This document shows positions 42,579-51,839 of a DNA stretch of 64,000 nucleotides, one piece after another; the stretch's first letter is position 1, and the number at the start of each line of letters is the position of its first letter. This stretch comes from Pseudoxanthomonas wuyuanensis (GTDB taxonomy: Bacteria > Pseudomonadota > Gammaproteobacteria > Xanthomonadales > Xanthomonadaceae), in NCBI RefSeq assembly GCF_900215535.1, contig NZ_OCND01000008.1, positions 165,088-229,087 on the forward strand, read 5' to 3'. Under the pieces are notes generated by a model that saw only the letters and a program-made list of their open reading frames with translations, did no database searches and was not told the DNA's origin. Made by a program: the position numbers and the translations under genes.

Positions 42579-44381
42579 ATGCCGTTCCTGACCGCAGCAA
42601 CCATCAAACAATCGTATGACGTGATCGTGGTGGGCTCCGGCGCAGCCGGGGGCCAGACCGCCTACACGCTGTGCATGGAAGGCGCCCGGGTGTTGATGCT
42701 CGAAGCCGGGCGCAACTACACGCCGGAAACCGAAACCCCGATGTTCCAGACCCCGGACCAGGCGCCGCTGCGCGGTGCGTCGACACCGGACAAGGCGTTC
42801 GGTTTCTACGACGCCACCGTCGACGGCGGCTGGCAGGTGCCCGGCGAGCCCTACGTCAATGCAAGCCAGGACAACGCCGGCCGCTTCGACTGGTGGCGCG
42901 CGCGCATGCTGGGCGGCCGCACCAATCACTGGGGCCGCATCTCGCTGCGCAACGGGCCCTACGATTTCAAACCCTACAGCCGCGACGGCCTGGGTTTCGA
43001 CTGGCCGATCGACTACGCCGACGTGGCGCCGTACTACGACAAGGTCGAGATGCTGATTGGCGTCTACGGCGACAACGACGGCCTGGAGAACACCCCCGAT
43101 TCGTCCCCCGGCGTATTGCTGCCGCCGCCCAAACCCAAGGTCAGCGACCTGCTGGTGCAGCAGCGCGCCGGGCGCCTGGGGGTTCCGGTGGTTGCCGGCC
43201 ATCGCGCGGTGCTGACGCGGCGCCTGGATGCCGACAAGCTGCCGGCCAAGTTGCATCCGGGCAACCCCGAGGCACAGCGGATCCTGCGCGAGTCGATGCT
43301 GCGCCGCGCGGCCTGCTGGTGGGCCACGCCCTGCGGCCGTGGCTGCTCGACCGGGGCCAACTACCAGTCGACCACGGTGCATCTGCCGCCGGCACTGGCG
43401 ACCGGCCGGCTGGACATCGTCTGCGACGCGATGGTGCGCGAGGTGGTGTTGGGCGCGAACGGCAAGGCCGAGGGCGTGCGCTTCATCGACAGGACCAGCG
43501 GCAAGGAATTCGCTGCCTCGGCGCGCGTGGTGGTACTGGCCGCCAGCGCCTGCGAATCGGCTCGAATCCTGCTCAACTCCAAATCCGCCTCGTTCCCCGA
43601 CGGCCTGGCCAATTCCAGCGGCAAGGTCGGCCGCTATGTGATGGACACCGTCGGTGCCAGCCTGAATGGGCAGGTGCCGCTGCTGGAGAACCTGCCGCTG
43701 CACAACGAGGACGGCGCCGACGGCGGCCACATGTACTCGCCGTGGTGGCTGTACCAGGAACAACTGGCCGGCAAGCTGGGTTTCGCGCGCGGCTACCACA
43801 TCGAGTTCGGCGGCGGCCGGCGCATGCCCGGCCTGTACACCGCTGCCGGGTTGGAATGGCTCACCGGCGGCAGCTACGGCCGGAAGTTCAAGGAAGACGC
43901 GCGACGCTACTACGGCTCCTTCGTCGGTTTCGCCGGCCGCGGCGAGATGATCCCCAACGAGCATTCGTACTGCGAGATCGATCCGCAAGTGAAGGACAAG
44001 TGGGGCATCCCGGTGCTGCGCTTCCATTGGCAGTGGTCCGAACACGAAACCCGCCAGGCCGCGCACATGCAGCGCACCTTCGCCGACATCATCCAGGCCA
44101 TGGGCGGGCGTGTGCAGGGCGAAGTCCAGAGCGACGGCGCCAAGGCCATCGAGCCCGGCGGCTCGATCATCCACGAGCTGGGCGGCGCGATCATGGGCGC
44201 CGACCCCAAGACCTCGGTCACGGACCGCTGGTGCCGGACCTGGGACGTGGACAATCTCTACATCACCGATGGCGCGGTCTTCGCGTCCAATGCCGACAAG
44301 AACCCGACGCTGACGATCATGGCGCTGGCCTGGCGCGCCTCCGACCACATCCTGGCGCGCATGCGCCGCAAGGAGCTCTGA
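42579..44381 (+). CDS. GMC-family sugar dehydrogenase, large subunit (second copy)
   Basis: 600 residues starting three bases after the isomerase stop. FAD site DVIVVGSGAAGGQTAYTLCM; GGRTNHWGRISLRNGPYDFK; cysteine pair CWWATPCGRGCSTGANYQST; C-terminal active-site region SIIHELGGAIMGADPKTSVT and KNPTLTIMALAWRASDHILA. It differs from the other GMC protein in the window (561 aa) across most of its length, so the two are old paralogues with probably different substrates. Coupled by one-base overlap to its subunit-3 partner. Confidence 0.88.
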   Translation: MPFLTAATIKQSYDVIVVGSGAAGGQTAYTLCMEGARVLMLEAGRNYTPETETPMFQTPDQAPLRGASTPDKAFGFYDATVDGGWQVPGEPYVNASQDNAGRFDWWRARMLGGRTNHWGRISLRNGPYDFKPYSRDGLGFDWPIDYADVAPYYDKVEMLIGVYGDNDGLENTPDSSPGVLLPPPKPKVSDLLVQQRAGRLGVPVVAGHRAVLTRRLDADKLPAKLHPGNPEAQRILRESMLRRAACWWATPCGRGCSTGANYQSTTVHLPPALATGRLDIVCDAMVREVVLGANGKAEGVRFIDRTSGKEFAASARVVVLAASACESARILLNSKSASFPDGLANSSGKVGRYVMDTVGASLNGQVPLLENLPLHNEDGADGGHMYSPWWLYQEQLAGKLGFARGYHIEFGGGRRMPGLYTAAGLEWLTGGSYGRKFKEDARRYYGSFVGFAGRGEMIPNEHSYCEIDPQVKDKWGIPVLRFHWQWSEHETRQAAHMQRTFADIIQAMGGRVQGEVQSDGAKAIEPGGSIIHELGGAIMGADPKTSVTDRWCRTWDVDNLYITDGAVFASNADKNPTLTIMALAWRASDHILARMRRKEL

Positions 44382-45004
44382 TGGACCGCCGCACCTCATT
44401 GAAGTGGATGTTGAGTGCGGCCGCGCTGCCGCTGGCGCACCTGGCCGGTTGCAGTTCCGAACCGCCGCCCCGGCTGCCTTCGGGCGTGGGCTACGGCACC
44501 GACCCGGATCTGCTCAAGGCCTACGGACCCGGCTCGGTCTGGCCGCTGACGCTGGACGAGCGGCAGCGCCGCATCGCCACCGCGCTGTGCGATCTGATCG
44601 TCCCGGCCGACGATGACGGACCGGGCGCGGTCGCGGTGGGCGTGGTCGCCTTCATCAACGAATGGGTCAGCGCGCCATACCCGCGACAGGTCGCCGATCG
44701 CAAGCTGATCCTGGACGGATTCGACTGGCTGGATGCGCAGGCCCGGCAGCGTTTTTCGCGCAGCTTTGCCGGATTGAGCGAGAGCCAGCGCCGTGCGATC
44801 TGCGATGACATCTGCTACCAGCCCAAGGCGCGCGCCGAGTTCAAACCGGCCGCGGAATTCTTCGCCCGCTATCGCGACCTGACCATCGGCGGGTTCTGCA
44901 CCTCGCCGCAGGGCCGGCGATACCTGGGCTATATCGGCAACGTGCCGCTGGTCAGTTTCGACGGCCCGCCGCCGGAAGTGCTCAAGCTGGTGGGAGTGGG
45001 CTGA
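44381..45004 (+). CDS. gluconate 2-dehydrogenase subunit 3-like protein (second copy)
   Basis: 207 residues. Signal: MDRRTSLKWMLSAAALPLAH, then LAGCSSEPPP, a Tat-like twin-arginine plus lipobox. The domain includes LDERQRRIATALCDLIVPAD, GVVAFINEWVSAPYPRQVAD, FDWLDAQARQRFSRSFAGLS and TIGGFCTSPQGRRYLGYIGN. It overlaps by one base both the GMC gene before and the DUF1080 gene after it. It should export and anchor the 600-residue GMC subunit. Confidence 0.86.
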   Translation: MDRRTSLKWMLSAAALPLAHLAGCSSEPPPRLPSGVGYGTDPDLLKAYGPGSVWPLTLDERQRRIATALCDLIVPADDDGPGAVAVGVVAFINEWVSAPYPRQVADRKLILDGFDWLDAQARQRFSRSFAGLSESQRRAICDDICYQPKARAEFKPAAEFFARYRDLTIGGFCTSPQGRRYLGYIGNVPLVSFDGPPPEVLKLVGVG

Positions 45005-45804
45005 TGGCGCCGATGACGCGTCGCGATTTGCTGGCGGCCGCCGCTGCGGCAGGCGTGCTGGCCGCGCCGGTGGCAGGTTCGACGCCGCATGCCGGCGATG
45101 ACGCGGTGCTGCCGCCGCCGGAGGCGACCGAGGTGTGGCAGCCGGTGCCGCCAAAAGTCGATGCGCCGGCCGGTGGCGTGCCCAGCGACGCCACGGTGCT
45201 GTTCGCCGGGACCGATACCGATGCCTGGGAGCATGCCGATGCAGAAGACGGCCGCCCCATCCGCTGGAACGTGGTGGACGGTGCGCTGGTAGTGACGCCG
45301 GGCAGCGGCGACATCCGCACGCGCCAGGCATTCGGCGACGTGCAACTTCACCTGGAGTTCCGCACGCTGGCGCAGCCAACGGGCGAAGGGCAAGGCGCCA
45401 GCAACAGCGGCGTGTTCCTGATGGAGCGCTACGAATTGCAGGTGCTGGACTCCTACCGCAACAGCACCTACGTCAACGGCCAGGCGGCTGCGGTGTACAA
45501 ACAGTACCCGCCGCTGGTCAATGCCAGCCGGCCGCCCGGCGAATGGCAAAGCTACGACGTGCTGTTCCTTGCCCCGCGTTTTGCGGACGATGGCCGCGTG
45601 CTGGCACCGGCGCGCATGACCGCGCTGCACAACGGCGTGCTGGTGCAGCACCACGTAGCCTTGCAGGGCGCAACCGTCTACCGGGGCCAGCCCAAATACG
45701 ATGCGCATGCCGCGCAACTGCCGTTGCGGCTGCAGGATCACGGCGATGCGGTGGCGTTCCGCAACATCTGGATCCGTGCCATTGCGCCGCCGGCGTCGCC
45801 ATGA
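45004..45804 (+). CDS. DUF1080 (3-keto-disaccharide hydrolase-like) Tat-exported protein
   Basis: 266 residues. Twin-arginine signal MAPMTRRDLLAAAAAAGVLA. The DUF1080 domain includes ATVLFAGTDTDAWEHADAED, RWNVVDGALVVTPGSGDIRT, FGDVQLHLEFRTLAQPTGEG, ASNSGVFLMERYELQVLDSY and WQSYDVLFLAPRFADDGRVL. The SNSGVFLMERYELQVLDSY block is the conserved sugar-binding face. It is translationally coupled to the dehydrogenase genes, consistent with hydrolysis of a 3-keto-glycoside made by them. Confidence 0.87.
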   Translation: MAPMTRRDLLAAAAAAGVLAAPVAGSTPHAGDDAVLPPPEATEVWQPVPPKVDAPAGGVPSDATVLFAGTDTDAWEHADAEDGRPIRWNVVDGALVVTPGSGDIRTRQAFGDVQLHLEFRTLAQPTGEGQGASNSGVFLMERYELQVLDSYRNSTYVNGQAAAVYKQYPPLVNASRPPGEWQSYDVLFLAPRFADDGRVLAPARMTALHNGVLVQHHVALQGATVYRGQPKYDAHAAQLPLRLQDHGDAVAFRNIWIRAIAPPASP

Positions 45805-45915
45805 GCGCAATGATCAAGATGTTAACGCTAACTGCGGCATCGTGCCGAACCATGCCGGCGGTTCGGCGCGGACAACTACCCACCGATGACACGCCCTAGT
45901 TGGAGGAGATATCGC

Positions 45916-46572
45916 ATGACCATCCGTTCGCTTGGCGCCTGCCTGCTGGCCCTGGCCAGTTGCACGGGCGCGTACGCCGCAGAACAGTCGGCGGCAGAAC
46001 CGGCACATCACGATTGGCAACCGTTGTTCGATGGCAAGACGCTGGACGGCTGGCGCGCCAGCGAGACGCCGGGTTCCTTCAATGTGCGCGACGGCGCGAT
46101 CGTGGTGCGCGGCCCGCGTTCGCACCTGTTCTATGTCGGCCCGGTGGCCGGCCATGATTTCCGCAACTTCGAATTGCAGCTCGATGTCATGACCAAGCCC
46201 GGCGCCAATTCCGGCGTCTATTTCCACACCGCCTGGCAGGACGAGGGTTGGCCGGCCAAGGGCTATGAAGTGCAGGTCAACAACAGCCAGAGCGATCCCA
46301 AGCGCACCGCCGGCCTGTATGCGGTCGAGGACAACTATCAGGCGCCAGTGGGCGACGACGTCTGGTTCACGCTGCGCATCCACGTTGAAGGCGACCGCAT
46401 CCGCACCTTCGTCGACGACAAGCCTATCGTCGACTACACGCAGCCGCAGCAACCGCAGCGGCCGGCCGACATGAGTGGCCGGGTGCTGTCCTCGGGCACC
46501 TTTGCGCTGCAGGCGCACGACCCGGACAGCGAAGTGCACTACCGCAACATCAAGGTACGCACGCTGCCCTGA
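45916..46572 (+). CDS. DUF1080 (3-keto-disaccharide hydrolase-like) exported protein
   Basis: 218 residues; ATG at 45916 after GGAGGAGAT. Signal peptide MTIRSLGACLLALASCTGAY. The domain shows WQPLFDGKTLDGWRASETPG, NVRDGAIVVRGPRSHLFYVG, FRNFELQLDVMTKPGANSGV, YFHTAWQDEGWPAKGYEVQV and VWFTLRIHVEGDRIRTFVDD. It is distinct from the preceding DUF1080 gene (different signal type, shorter), so the locus has two different hydrolase-like proteins side by side and a third at 38088. Same transcription unit. Confidence 0.87.
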   Translation: MTIRSLGACLLALASCTGAYAAEQSAAEPAHHDWQPLFDGKTLDGWRASETPGSFNVRDGAIVVRGPRSHLFYVGPVAGHDFRNFELQLDVMTKPGANSGVYFHTAWQDEGWPAKGYEVQVNNSQSDPKRTAGLYAVEDNYQAPVGDDVWFTLRIHVEGDRIRTFVDDKPIVDYTQPQQPQRPADMSGRVLSSGTFALQAHDPDSEVHYRNIKVRTLP

Positions 46573-46631
46573 AGCGTGCTTCCATGACGTATGCAGCCCC
46601 GAAGCATCGGTCCCCTCCGCGGAGATAACGT

Positions 46632-47816
46632 ATGAACCCGCAGCGCCTGTTCGTCGCCAGTTGCATCGCCCTGTTGGCCACCGCCATGTCCTTCGCCATC
46701 CGCGGCGACATCATGGGTGAGCTGGAGCTCGCCTTCGGGCTGGACAAGGTCCAGTTGGGCTGGATCAGCGGTGCCGCGTTCTGGGGCTTCGGCCTGTCGA
46801 TCCTGTTCGGCGGCACGCTGTGCGATCTGCTGGGCATGGGCCGGCTGCTGAAACTGGCGGCGGTGGGGCATATCGCCGGCGTGCTGCTGACCGTGTTCGC
46901 CACCGATTTCACCATGCTGTTCGCGGCCACCGTGGTCATCGGCATCGCGAATGGTTTTGTCGAGGCCGGCATCAATCCGCTCATCGCCACGCTGTACCGG
47001 CAAGACAAGACCGCGCGGCTGGTCAAGCTGCACGCCTGGTTCCCGGGCGGCATCGTGGTCGGCGGCGTGCTCGCCTTCGCCTTCACCCAGTTGGGCCTGG
47101 GCTGGCAGGCCAAGATGCTGCTGATGCTGGTGCCGTCGGCGGTTTACGCGGCGATGTTTTTCGCCCAGCGTTTTCCCGACAGCGAACGCAAGGCGGCCGG
47201 CGTTTCCACCGCCGCGATGTACGGCGAACTCAAGCGCCCGCTGTTCCTGGTGGTGTTTGCCTGCATGTGGCTGACCGCGGCCACCGAACTGGGCCCGGGG
47301 CAATGGGTCAGCAACATCTTCAACGAGGTCATGCACAGCACGCTGCAGGCCGGCGTGCTGCTGCTGGTGTGGATCAACGGCATCATGTACGCGCTGCGGC
47401 AGTTCGGCGGCGGCCTGGCGCACCGGCTCTCGCCGGTGACGCTGATCGCGGTGACGGCGCCCATCGCGGCGCTGGGGCTGTGGCTGTTCGGGCGCGCCGA
47501 TACGCCGGTGCTGGCGTTCGCCGCCGCGGCCCTGCTGGCGGTGGGCACCGCATTCTGGTGGCCGACCATGCTGGGGCTGACCTCCGAGCGCTTCCCGCGC
47601 GGCGGCGCACTGGCGTTGGCGGTGGTCGGCGCCGCCGGCGCGTTCTCGACCGCGGTGGCCGGCCCGGTCATGGGCTGGATCAACAATACCTATGGCGCAG
47701 CCAACGTATTGCCGTTGTGGGCGGTGCTGCCGGTCGCTATCGCGCTGATCTTCGGCATCGTCCATTGGGTCGACCGCGCCCGCGGCGGTTACCGCATCGA
47801 ACGCGTCGATGCATGA
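46632..47816 (+). CDS. MFS sugar transporter
   Basis: 394 residues with 11-12 membrane helices, for example LFVASCIALLATAMSFAIRG, GWISGAAFWGFGLSILFGGT, MLFAATVVIGIANGFVEAGI and LLLMLVPSAVYAAMFFAQRF. The loop GFVEAGINPLIATLYRQDKT and the later WWPTMLGLTSERFPRGGALA fit the FHS/fucose-permease-like branch of MFS. It follows the DUF1080 gene by 60 bases with a GGAG site and probably imports the sugar or keto-sugar released by the exported enzymes. Confidence 0.85.
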   Translation: MNPQRLFVASCIALLATAMSFAIRGDIMGELELAFGLDKVQLGWISGAAFWGFGLSILFGGTLCDLLGMGRLLKLAAVGHIAGVLLTVFATDFTMLFAATVVIGIANGFVEAGINPLIATLYRQDKTARLVKLHAWFPGGIVVGGVLAFAFTQLGLGWQAKMLLMLVPSAVYAAMFFAQRFPDSERKAAGVSTAAMYGELKRPLFLVVFACMWLTAATELGPGQWVSNIFNEVMHSTLQAGVLLLVWINGIMYALRQFGGGLAHRLSPVTLIAVTAPIAALGLWLFGRADTPVLAFAAAALLAVGTAFWWPTMLGLTSERFPRGGALALAVVGAAGAFSTAVAGPVMGWINNTYGAANVLPLWAVLPVAIALIFGIVHWVDRARGGYRIERVDA

Positions 47817-48297
47817 GCGGGTTGCAGCGCACCTTGCCGCCATGGTTCCGATAGAAAACGAACGAGGAGCGCGCCTTCTCTCGATCAAGGAGATTGACGA
47901 GACGGCTGCCGAAGTTCTGCCCGTTGCTTTTTCGCTCGTTATTGGGCGCCACAGCTCTGGCTACTTGCTGGTGCGCAACACAAGAAGAGGCATCTGGGAG
48001 TTGCCGGGCGGATTCATTGACGCGGGAGAGTCCGCACGACAATGCGCAACGCGAGAGCTGAAAGAAGAGTCTGGACAGCACGTCGCAAACCTGCGCTGGC
48101 GGGCAGCCTTGGAGATTGAAGTTGAATGCGGCTCCACGGCCAGGACAGTCTATGGCGCCCTGTACTGCACCGACATTGACACGCCCAGTAATTTCTCAGG
48201 AAATAGCGAAATAGGCGCCATTGGATTCTGGCCAGAATCCGAACTGCCAGTAGAAGTTTCAGCCATTGATAAAGCGTTGCTCTCCTACTATGCGTAG
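47809..48297 (+). CDS. Nudix hydrolase, inserted in the sugar operon
   Basis: 162 residues from 47809, overlapping the MFS stop by eight bases; a second Met at 47842 (MVPIENERGARLLSIKEIDE) is an alternative. The Nudix box is complete: GGFIDAGESARQCATRELKE followed by ESGQ, fitting GX5EX7REUXEEXGU. The rest is a typical alpha-beta Nudix fold. It hydrolyses an unidentified nucleoside diphosphate derivative. GC content and codon use are below those of its neighbours. An attC-like hairpin follows its stop and the octamer TCGATGCA flanks it at 47806 and 48347, so it looks like an acquired insert. Confidence 0.85.
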   Translation: MHERVAAHLAAMVPIENERGARLLSIKEIDETAAEVLPVAFSLVIGRHSSGYLLVRNTRRGIWELPGGFIDAGESARQCATRELKEESGQHVANLRWRAALEIEVECGSTARTVYGALYCTDIDTPSNFSGNSEIGAIGFWPESELPVEVSAIDKALLSYYA

Positions 48298-48302
48298 CGA
48301 GC

Positions 48303-48345
48303 ACGCTCCAAGCCGGACCCGTTTCCCGGGTCGGCCCACTCAAGC
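48303..48345 (+). repeat. attC-like hairpin after the Nudix gene
   Basis: CGCTCCAAGCCGGACCCG, TTTC, then CCGGGTCGGCCCACTCAAGC. GCCGGACCCG pairs with CGGGTCGGC with one extrahelical base, as in folded attC. The words AAGCCG...CGGGTCGGC...ACTCAAGC correspond to the attC arms. No GTTRRRY core follows, so recombination activity is probably lost. Confidence 0.5.
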
Positions 48346-48375
48346 ATCGATGCACGAATATCAGGAGTCTTTGCC

Positions 48376-49428
48376 ATGCCGCGTCCTGTCACGCTCTTCA
48401 CCGGCCAATGGGCCGACCTTTCGCTGGACCAACTCGCCGCGCAGGCCGTTGCCATGGGCTACGACGGCCTGGAGCTGGCCTGCTGGGGCGATCACTTCGA
48501 TGTCGAACGCGCGCTGGCTTCGCCGGACTATGTGCATCAGCGCTGGAGCGTGCTGCAGGCGCAAGGACTGGGTTGCCATACGATCGCCAACCATCTGGTC
48601 GGGCAGGCGGTCTGCGACCTGATCGACGAGCGCCACCGCGCCATCCTGCCGCCGGAGATCTGGGGCGATGGCGAACCGGAAGGCGTGCGCCAGCGCGCCG
48701 CCGCGCGGATGATCGACACCGCCAAAGCCGCGCGCGCGTTCTTCGATGCGCGGCCGGGCGCGGCGGCGATCGATTTCCCGGCGACGGTCACCGGCTTCAC
48801 CGGCTCGTCGATCTGGCACGCGGTCTACGCGTTCCCGCCGACCTCGCAGGCCTATTTGCAGAAAGGCTACGACGACTTCGCGCGGCGCTGGCGGCCAATT
48901 CTCGATGCCTTCGATGCGGTCGATGTGAACTTCGCGCTGGAAGTGCATCCCACCGAGATCGCGTTCGATATCGCCAGCGCGCAGCGCGCGCTGGAGGCGG
49001 TCGACCACCACCCGCGCTTCGGCTTCAACTTCGATCCCTCGCATTTCGCCTACCAGGGCGTGGACTACATCCGCTTCCTGCGCACCTTTGGCGAGCGCAT
49101 CTACCACGTCCACATGAAGGACGTCTGGTGGGGGCGCGGCGATGGCAGCGTGGGCGTGTTCGGCGGCCATACCGACTTCGGCGACGCACGCCGCAACTGG
49201 GACTTCCGTTCGGTCGGGCGCGGCGACGTCCGCTTCCAGGACATCATCGTCGCGTTGAACGACATCGGCTATCGCGGCCCGCTGTCGGTGGAATGGGAGG
49301 ACGCGCGCATGGACCGCGTGCACGGCGCCACCGAAGCCGCGGCCTTCGTGCGCCAGCTGGATTTCCCGCCCAGCGCGGTCGCATTCGATGCGGCGTTCGA
49401 GGGCCGCGGGCGCGGAGGCATGGCGTGA
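48376..49428 (+). CDS. sugar phosphate isomerase/epimerase (TIM barrel)
   Basis: 350 residues, cytoplasmic. [100 protein letters not shown] and [20 protein letters not shown] give the metal ligands Glu, Asp, His and Glu of the xylose-isomerase-like barrel. In these loci such enzymes act on keto-sugars inside the cell. The next gene starts inside its last codons (GTGA overlap), so isomerase and oxidoreductase are coupled. Confidence 0.87.
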   Translation: MPRPVTLFTGQWADLSLDQLAAQAVAMGYDGLELACWGDHFDVERALASPDYVHQRWSVLQAQGLGCHTIANHLVGQAVCDLIDERHRAILPPEIWGDGEPEGVRQRAAARMIDTAKAARAFFDARPGAAAIDFPATVTGFTGSSIWHAVYAFPPTSQAYLQKGYDDFARRWRPILDAFDAVDVNFALEVHPTEIAFDIASAQRALEAVDHHPRFGFNFDPSHFAYQGVDYIRFLRTFGERIYHVHMKDVWWGRGDGSVGVFGGHTDFGDARRNWDFRSVGRGDVRFQDIIVALNDIGYRGPLSVEWEDARMDRVHGATEAAAFVRQLDFPPSAVAFDAAFEGRGRGGMA

Positions 49429-50582
49429 GCGGACGCAAGCTGCGCTTCGGCATGGTCGGCGGCGGCCGTGGCGCCTTCATCGGCGCGGTGCACCGCATCG
49501 CCGCGCAGATGGACGGGCAGGCCGAACTGGTCGCCGGCGCCTTCTCGTCGGACCCGCAGCGCTCGCGCGACTCGGCGGCCGACCTGTTCGTGGCCGCCGA
49601 ACGCGCGTACGGCAGCTATCGCGAGATGGCGGCGGCCGAGGCGGCGCGCCCGCCCAGCGAACGGCTGGACTTCGTGGTGATCGTCACCCCCAACGACCAG
49701 CACTACCCGGCTGCGACGCTGTTCCTGGAGCACGGCTTCAACGTGGTCTGCGACAAGCCGGTCACGCTGACGCTGGCCGAGGCGCGCGCGTTGCGCGAGA
49801 CGGTGGCGCGCAGCGGCAAGGTGTTCGCGCTGACCCACAACTACACCGGCAATGCCATGGTGAAACAGGCGCGCGCACTGGTGCGCAGTGGCGCGCTCGG
49901 TACGCTGCGCAAGGTGGTGGTGGAGTATTCGCAGGGTTGGCTGGCGCGCGACATCGAAAGCGACGGCCAGAAGCAGGCGGCGTGGCGCACCGACCCGGCG
50001 CGCAGCGGCGCGGCCGGGTGCATGGGCGACATCGGCACGCACGCGGAAAACCTGGCGCGCTACGTCACCGGCCTGCGCATCACCGAACTGTGCGCCGACC
50101 TCACCACCTTCGTACCCGGCCGCCGCCTGGACGATGACGGCAACCTGCTGCTGCGCTTCGAAGGCGGCGCGCGCGGCGTGCTGCACAGCTCGCAAGTGGC
50201 AATTGGCGAAGAGAACAACCTGAGCCTGCGTGTGTACGGCAGCGAAGCTTCGCTGGAGTGGCAGCAGGAACATCCCAACGAGCTGATCGTCAAATACCTG
50301 GACCGCCCGCGCGAAATCCTGCGCCGCGGCAATGGCTATGTCGGCGAGACGGCACAGCGGGTCACGCGGATCCCGGCCGGGCATCCGGAAGGCTATCTGG
50401 AAGCCTTCGCCAACCTGTACCGCGAAGCGTTCCGCGCGATCGCCGCGGAAGTCGCCGGCAAGCCGCTGCCGGACGATCTCGATCTCCCCGGCATCGACGA
50501 CGGCGTCGCCGGCATGGCCTTCATCGAGGCCGCGGTGGCCAGCGCGCGGCAAGGCGCGGCCTGGGTGCCCGTCGCCGCGTAA
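49425..50582 (+). CDS. Gfo/Idh/MocA-family oxidoreductase
   Basis: 385 residues from GTG at 49425, overlapping the isomerase stop. N-terminal NAD(P) fold: [20 protein letters not shown]; then [20 protein letters not shown], and the signature [20 protein letters not shown] with catalytic-type D-K-P. The C-terminal sheet includes [20 protein letters not shown], giving GxxGDxGxHxxxL. It probably reduces a 3-keto-sugar to the parent sugar, the last step of an oxidise-hydrolyse-reduce route. It ends the operon. Confidence 0.88.
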   Translation: MSGRKLRFGMVGGGRGAFIGAVHRIAAQMDGQAELVAGAFSSDPQRSRDSAADLFVAAERAYGSYREMAAAEAARPPSERLDFVVIVTPNDQHYPAATLFLEHGFNVVCDKPVTLTLAEARALRETVARSGKVFALTHNYTGNAMVKQARALVRSGALGTLRKVVVEYSQGWLARDIESDGQKQAAWRTDPARSGAAGCMGDIGTHAENLARYVTGLRITELCADLTTFVPGRRLDDDGNLLLRFEGGARGVLHSSQVAIGEENNLSLRVYGSEASLEWQQEHPNELIVKYLDRPREILRRGNGYVGETAQRVTRIPAGHPEGYLEAFANLYREAFRAIAAEVAGKPLPDDLDLPGIDDGVAGMAFIEAAVASARQGAAWVPVAA

Positions 50583-50750
50583 GCATCGCCGCATAACGGC
50601 GGCAGCCGCGGCGATGGCGAAGAGCGCAGGAACATTGCGCCGTGGCCGCTGGACCAAGCCCGGGTGACCCCGGACTTGATCCGGGGGTGCTTCACTGGGG
50701 AACGCCGCGTTTCCCCGGGCGCGGCCTTTGGCCTTGCCCGGGCGGCAGGG

Positions 50751-50939
50751 TCAGGGATCCGGTTCGACCGGCGGGTCCTTGCTCCGGGTCCGGGACACAG
50801 CGGTGACGATGCCGATACCCAGCAGTACGACCGCACCCACCGCGATCCATTGCGCGGCAACACCGGCCAGATGCGCGCCATAGGCCAAACCACCTATCAA
50901 CACCACAATACCCATGAGATAGAGCGCCAGCGATGACAT
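50751..50939 (-). CDS. small membrane protein
   Basis: 62 residues: MSSLALYLMGIVVLIGGLAY, GAHLAGVAAQWIAVGAVVLL, GIGIVTAVSRTRSKDPPVEP. Two membrane helices and a charged C-terminal tail. The ATG at 50939 has AGGAGG close upstream. Similar short inner-membrane proteins are frequent and mostly uncharacterised. No operon partner. Confidence 0.6.
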   Translation of the reverse strand: MSSLALYLMGIVVLIGGLAYGAHLAGVAAQWIAVGAVVLLGIGIVTAVSRTRSKDPPVEPDP

Positions 50940-51286
50940 GTGCGTGCCTCCTGTCGTCTGTGGACGGGGCGATTGTAGGCGGCGGCCGTGCCAGCGGCGT
51001 GAGGACGGGCCGCGTCGCGAAAGGATGGCATCGCCAAGGGAGCCGCTGCCGGCTTCGGCAAGCGCAACGATCGGCAGGCGACAAGGCGCAGCAATCGGTC
51101 GCAGTCGTGATTCGCCCCGGGGTTCCCCAGGCGCTAGGCGTGCAGGCTGGGCGGCAGCCAGGTTAAGACGCACCTCACGCGTCCTTGAGCCAGGGCTAAC
51201 TGCGGTCTGTCTACGGTCGGCGCTGCCGGCCGGCGACGCCAATGGTGGCGGCGCGGCGCAGGCATCCCTCCACCCAGGACCCGGCC
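50940..51286. other. intergenic region without a supported gene
   Basis: About 350 bases of high GC content. Open frames here lack ribosome sites and family similarity. CTGGCGGCAG/ACCCGG-type stretches may be remnants of REP-like repeats, but no full copy was found. Confidence 0.4.
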
Positions 51287-51775
51287 ATGGCTCTGAAGCT
51301 CAACGGCTCGTGCCGCTGCGGAAAGGTGCGCTTTTCCGCCGACAGCCACGCCCCGGTACCGTTCATGCGGTGCTATTGCTCGATTTGCCGCAAGACCGCC
51401 GGCGGCGGCGGATACGCCATCAACCTGCATGCCGACAAGCGCACGTTGAAGGTCAAGGGCACGCCGGCCGTCTATCACGCAGCGCTTGACGACGGCCACG
51501 GCGGGTGTCGCGTCAGCACGGGCGAGCGGCATTTCTGCCCCGCATGCGCCAGCGCACTGTGGGTGTTCAGCCCCGAATATCCCGAGCTCTTCCATCCCTT
51601 CGCCTCGGCCATCGACAACGAGCTACCCAAGGCCCTTTCGCTGGTCCACATGATGCTCTCGTCCAGGCCATCCTGGGTTGAGCCCGAGATCGGCCCCGAC
51701 GACCAGTGTTTCGACGAGTATCCGGACACCACGTTGGAGGATTGGCACCGCGCAAAGGGCCTGTGGATGGACTAG
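51287..51775 (+). CDS. GFA-family (glutathione-dependent formaldehyde-activating-like) protein
   Basis: 162 residues, ATG at 51287. The CENP-V/GFA zinc fold shows LNGSCRCGKVRFSADSHAPV, FMRCYCSICRKTAGGGGYAI and STGERHFCPACASALWVFSP, giving the C-x-C, C-x-C-x-x-C and C-x-x-C zinc ligands. The substrate is uncertain: the formaldehyde role applies to only part of the family. It is longer than minimal GFA proteins and ends CFDEYPDTTLEDWHRAKGLW. Monocistronic. Confidence 0.87.
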   Translation: MALKLNGSCRCGKVRFSADSHAPVPFMRCYCSICRKTAGGGGYAINLHADKRTLKVKGTPAVYHAALDDGHGGCRVSTGERHFCPACASALWVFSPEYPELFHPFASAIDNELPKALSLVHMMLSSRPSWVEPEIGPDDQCFDEYPDTTLEDWHRAKGLWMD

Positions 51776-51839
51776 GCGGGCCATCAATCCTGCAGCATGC
51801 GTTCTCCCGCCAACGGCGCTGGGTGGGCAGCGCCGAGGC

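Noticed and set aside
41679..44399. A 900-codon open frame antisense to the isomerase and GMC genes
   Set aside because: High-GC shadow of real genes: repetitive Gly/Ala/His/Gln/Arg composition, no domain, no ribosome site, and the sense strand has clear enzyme families.
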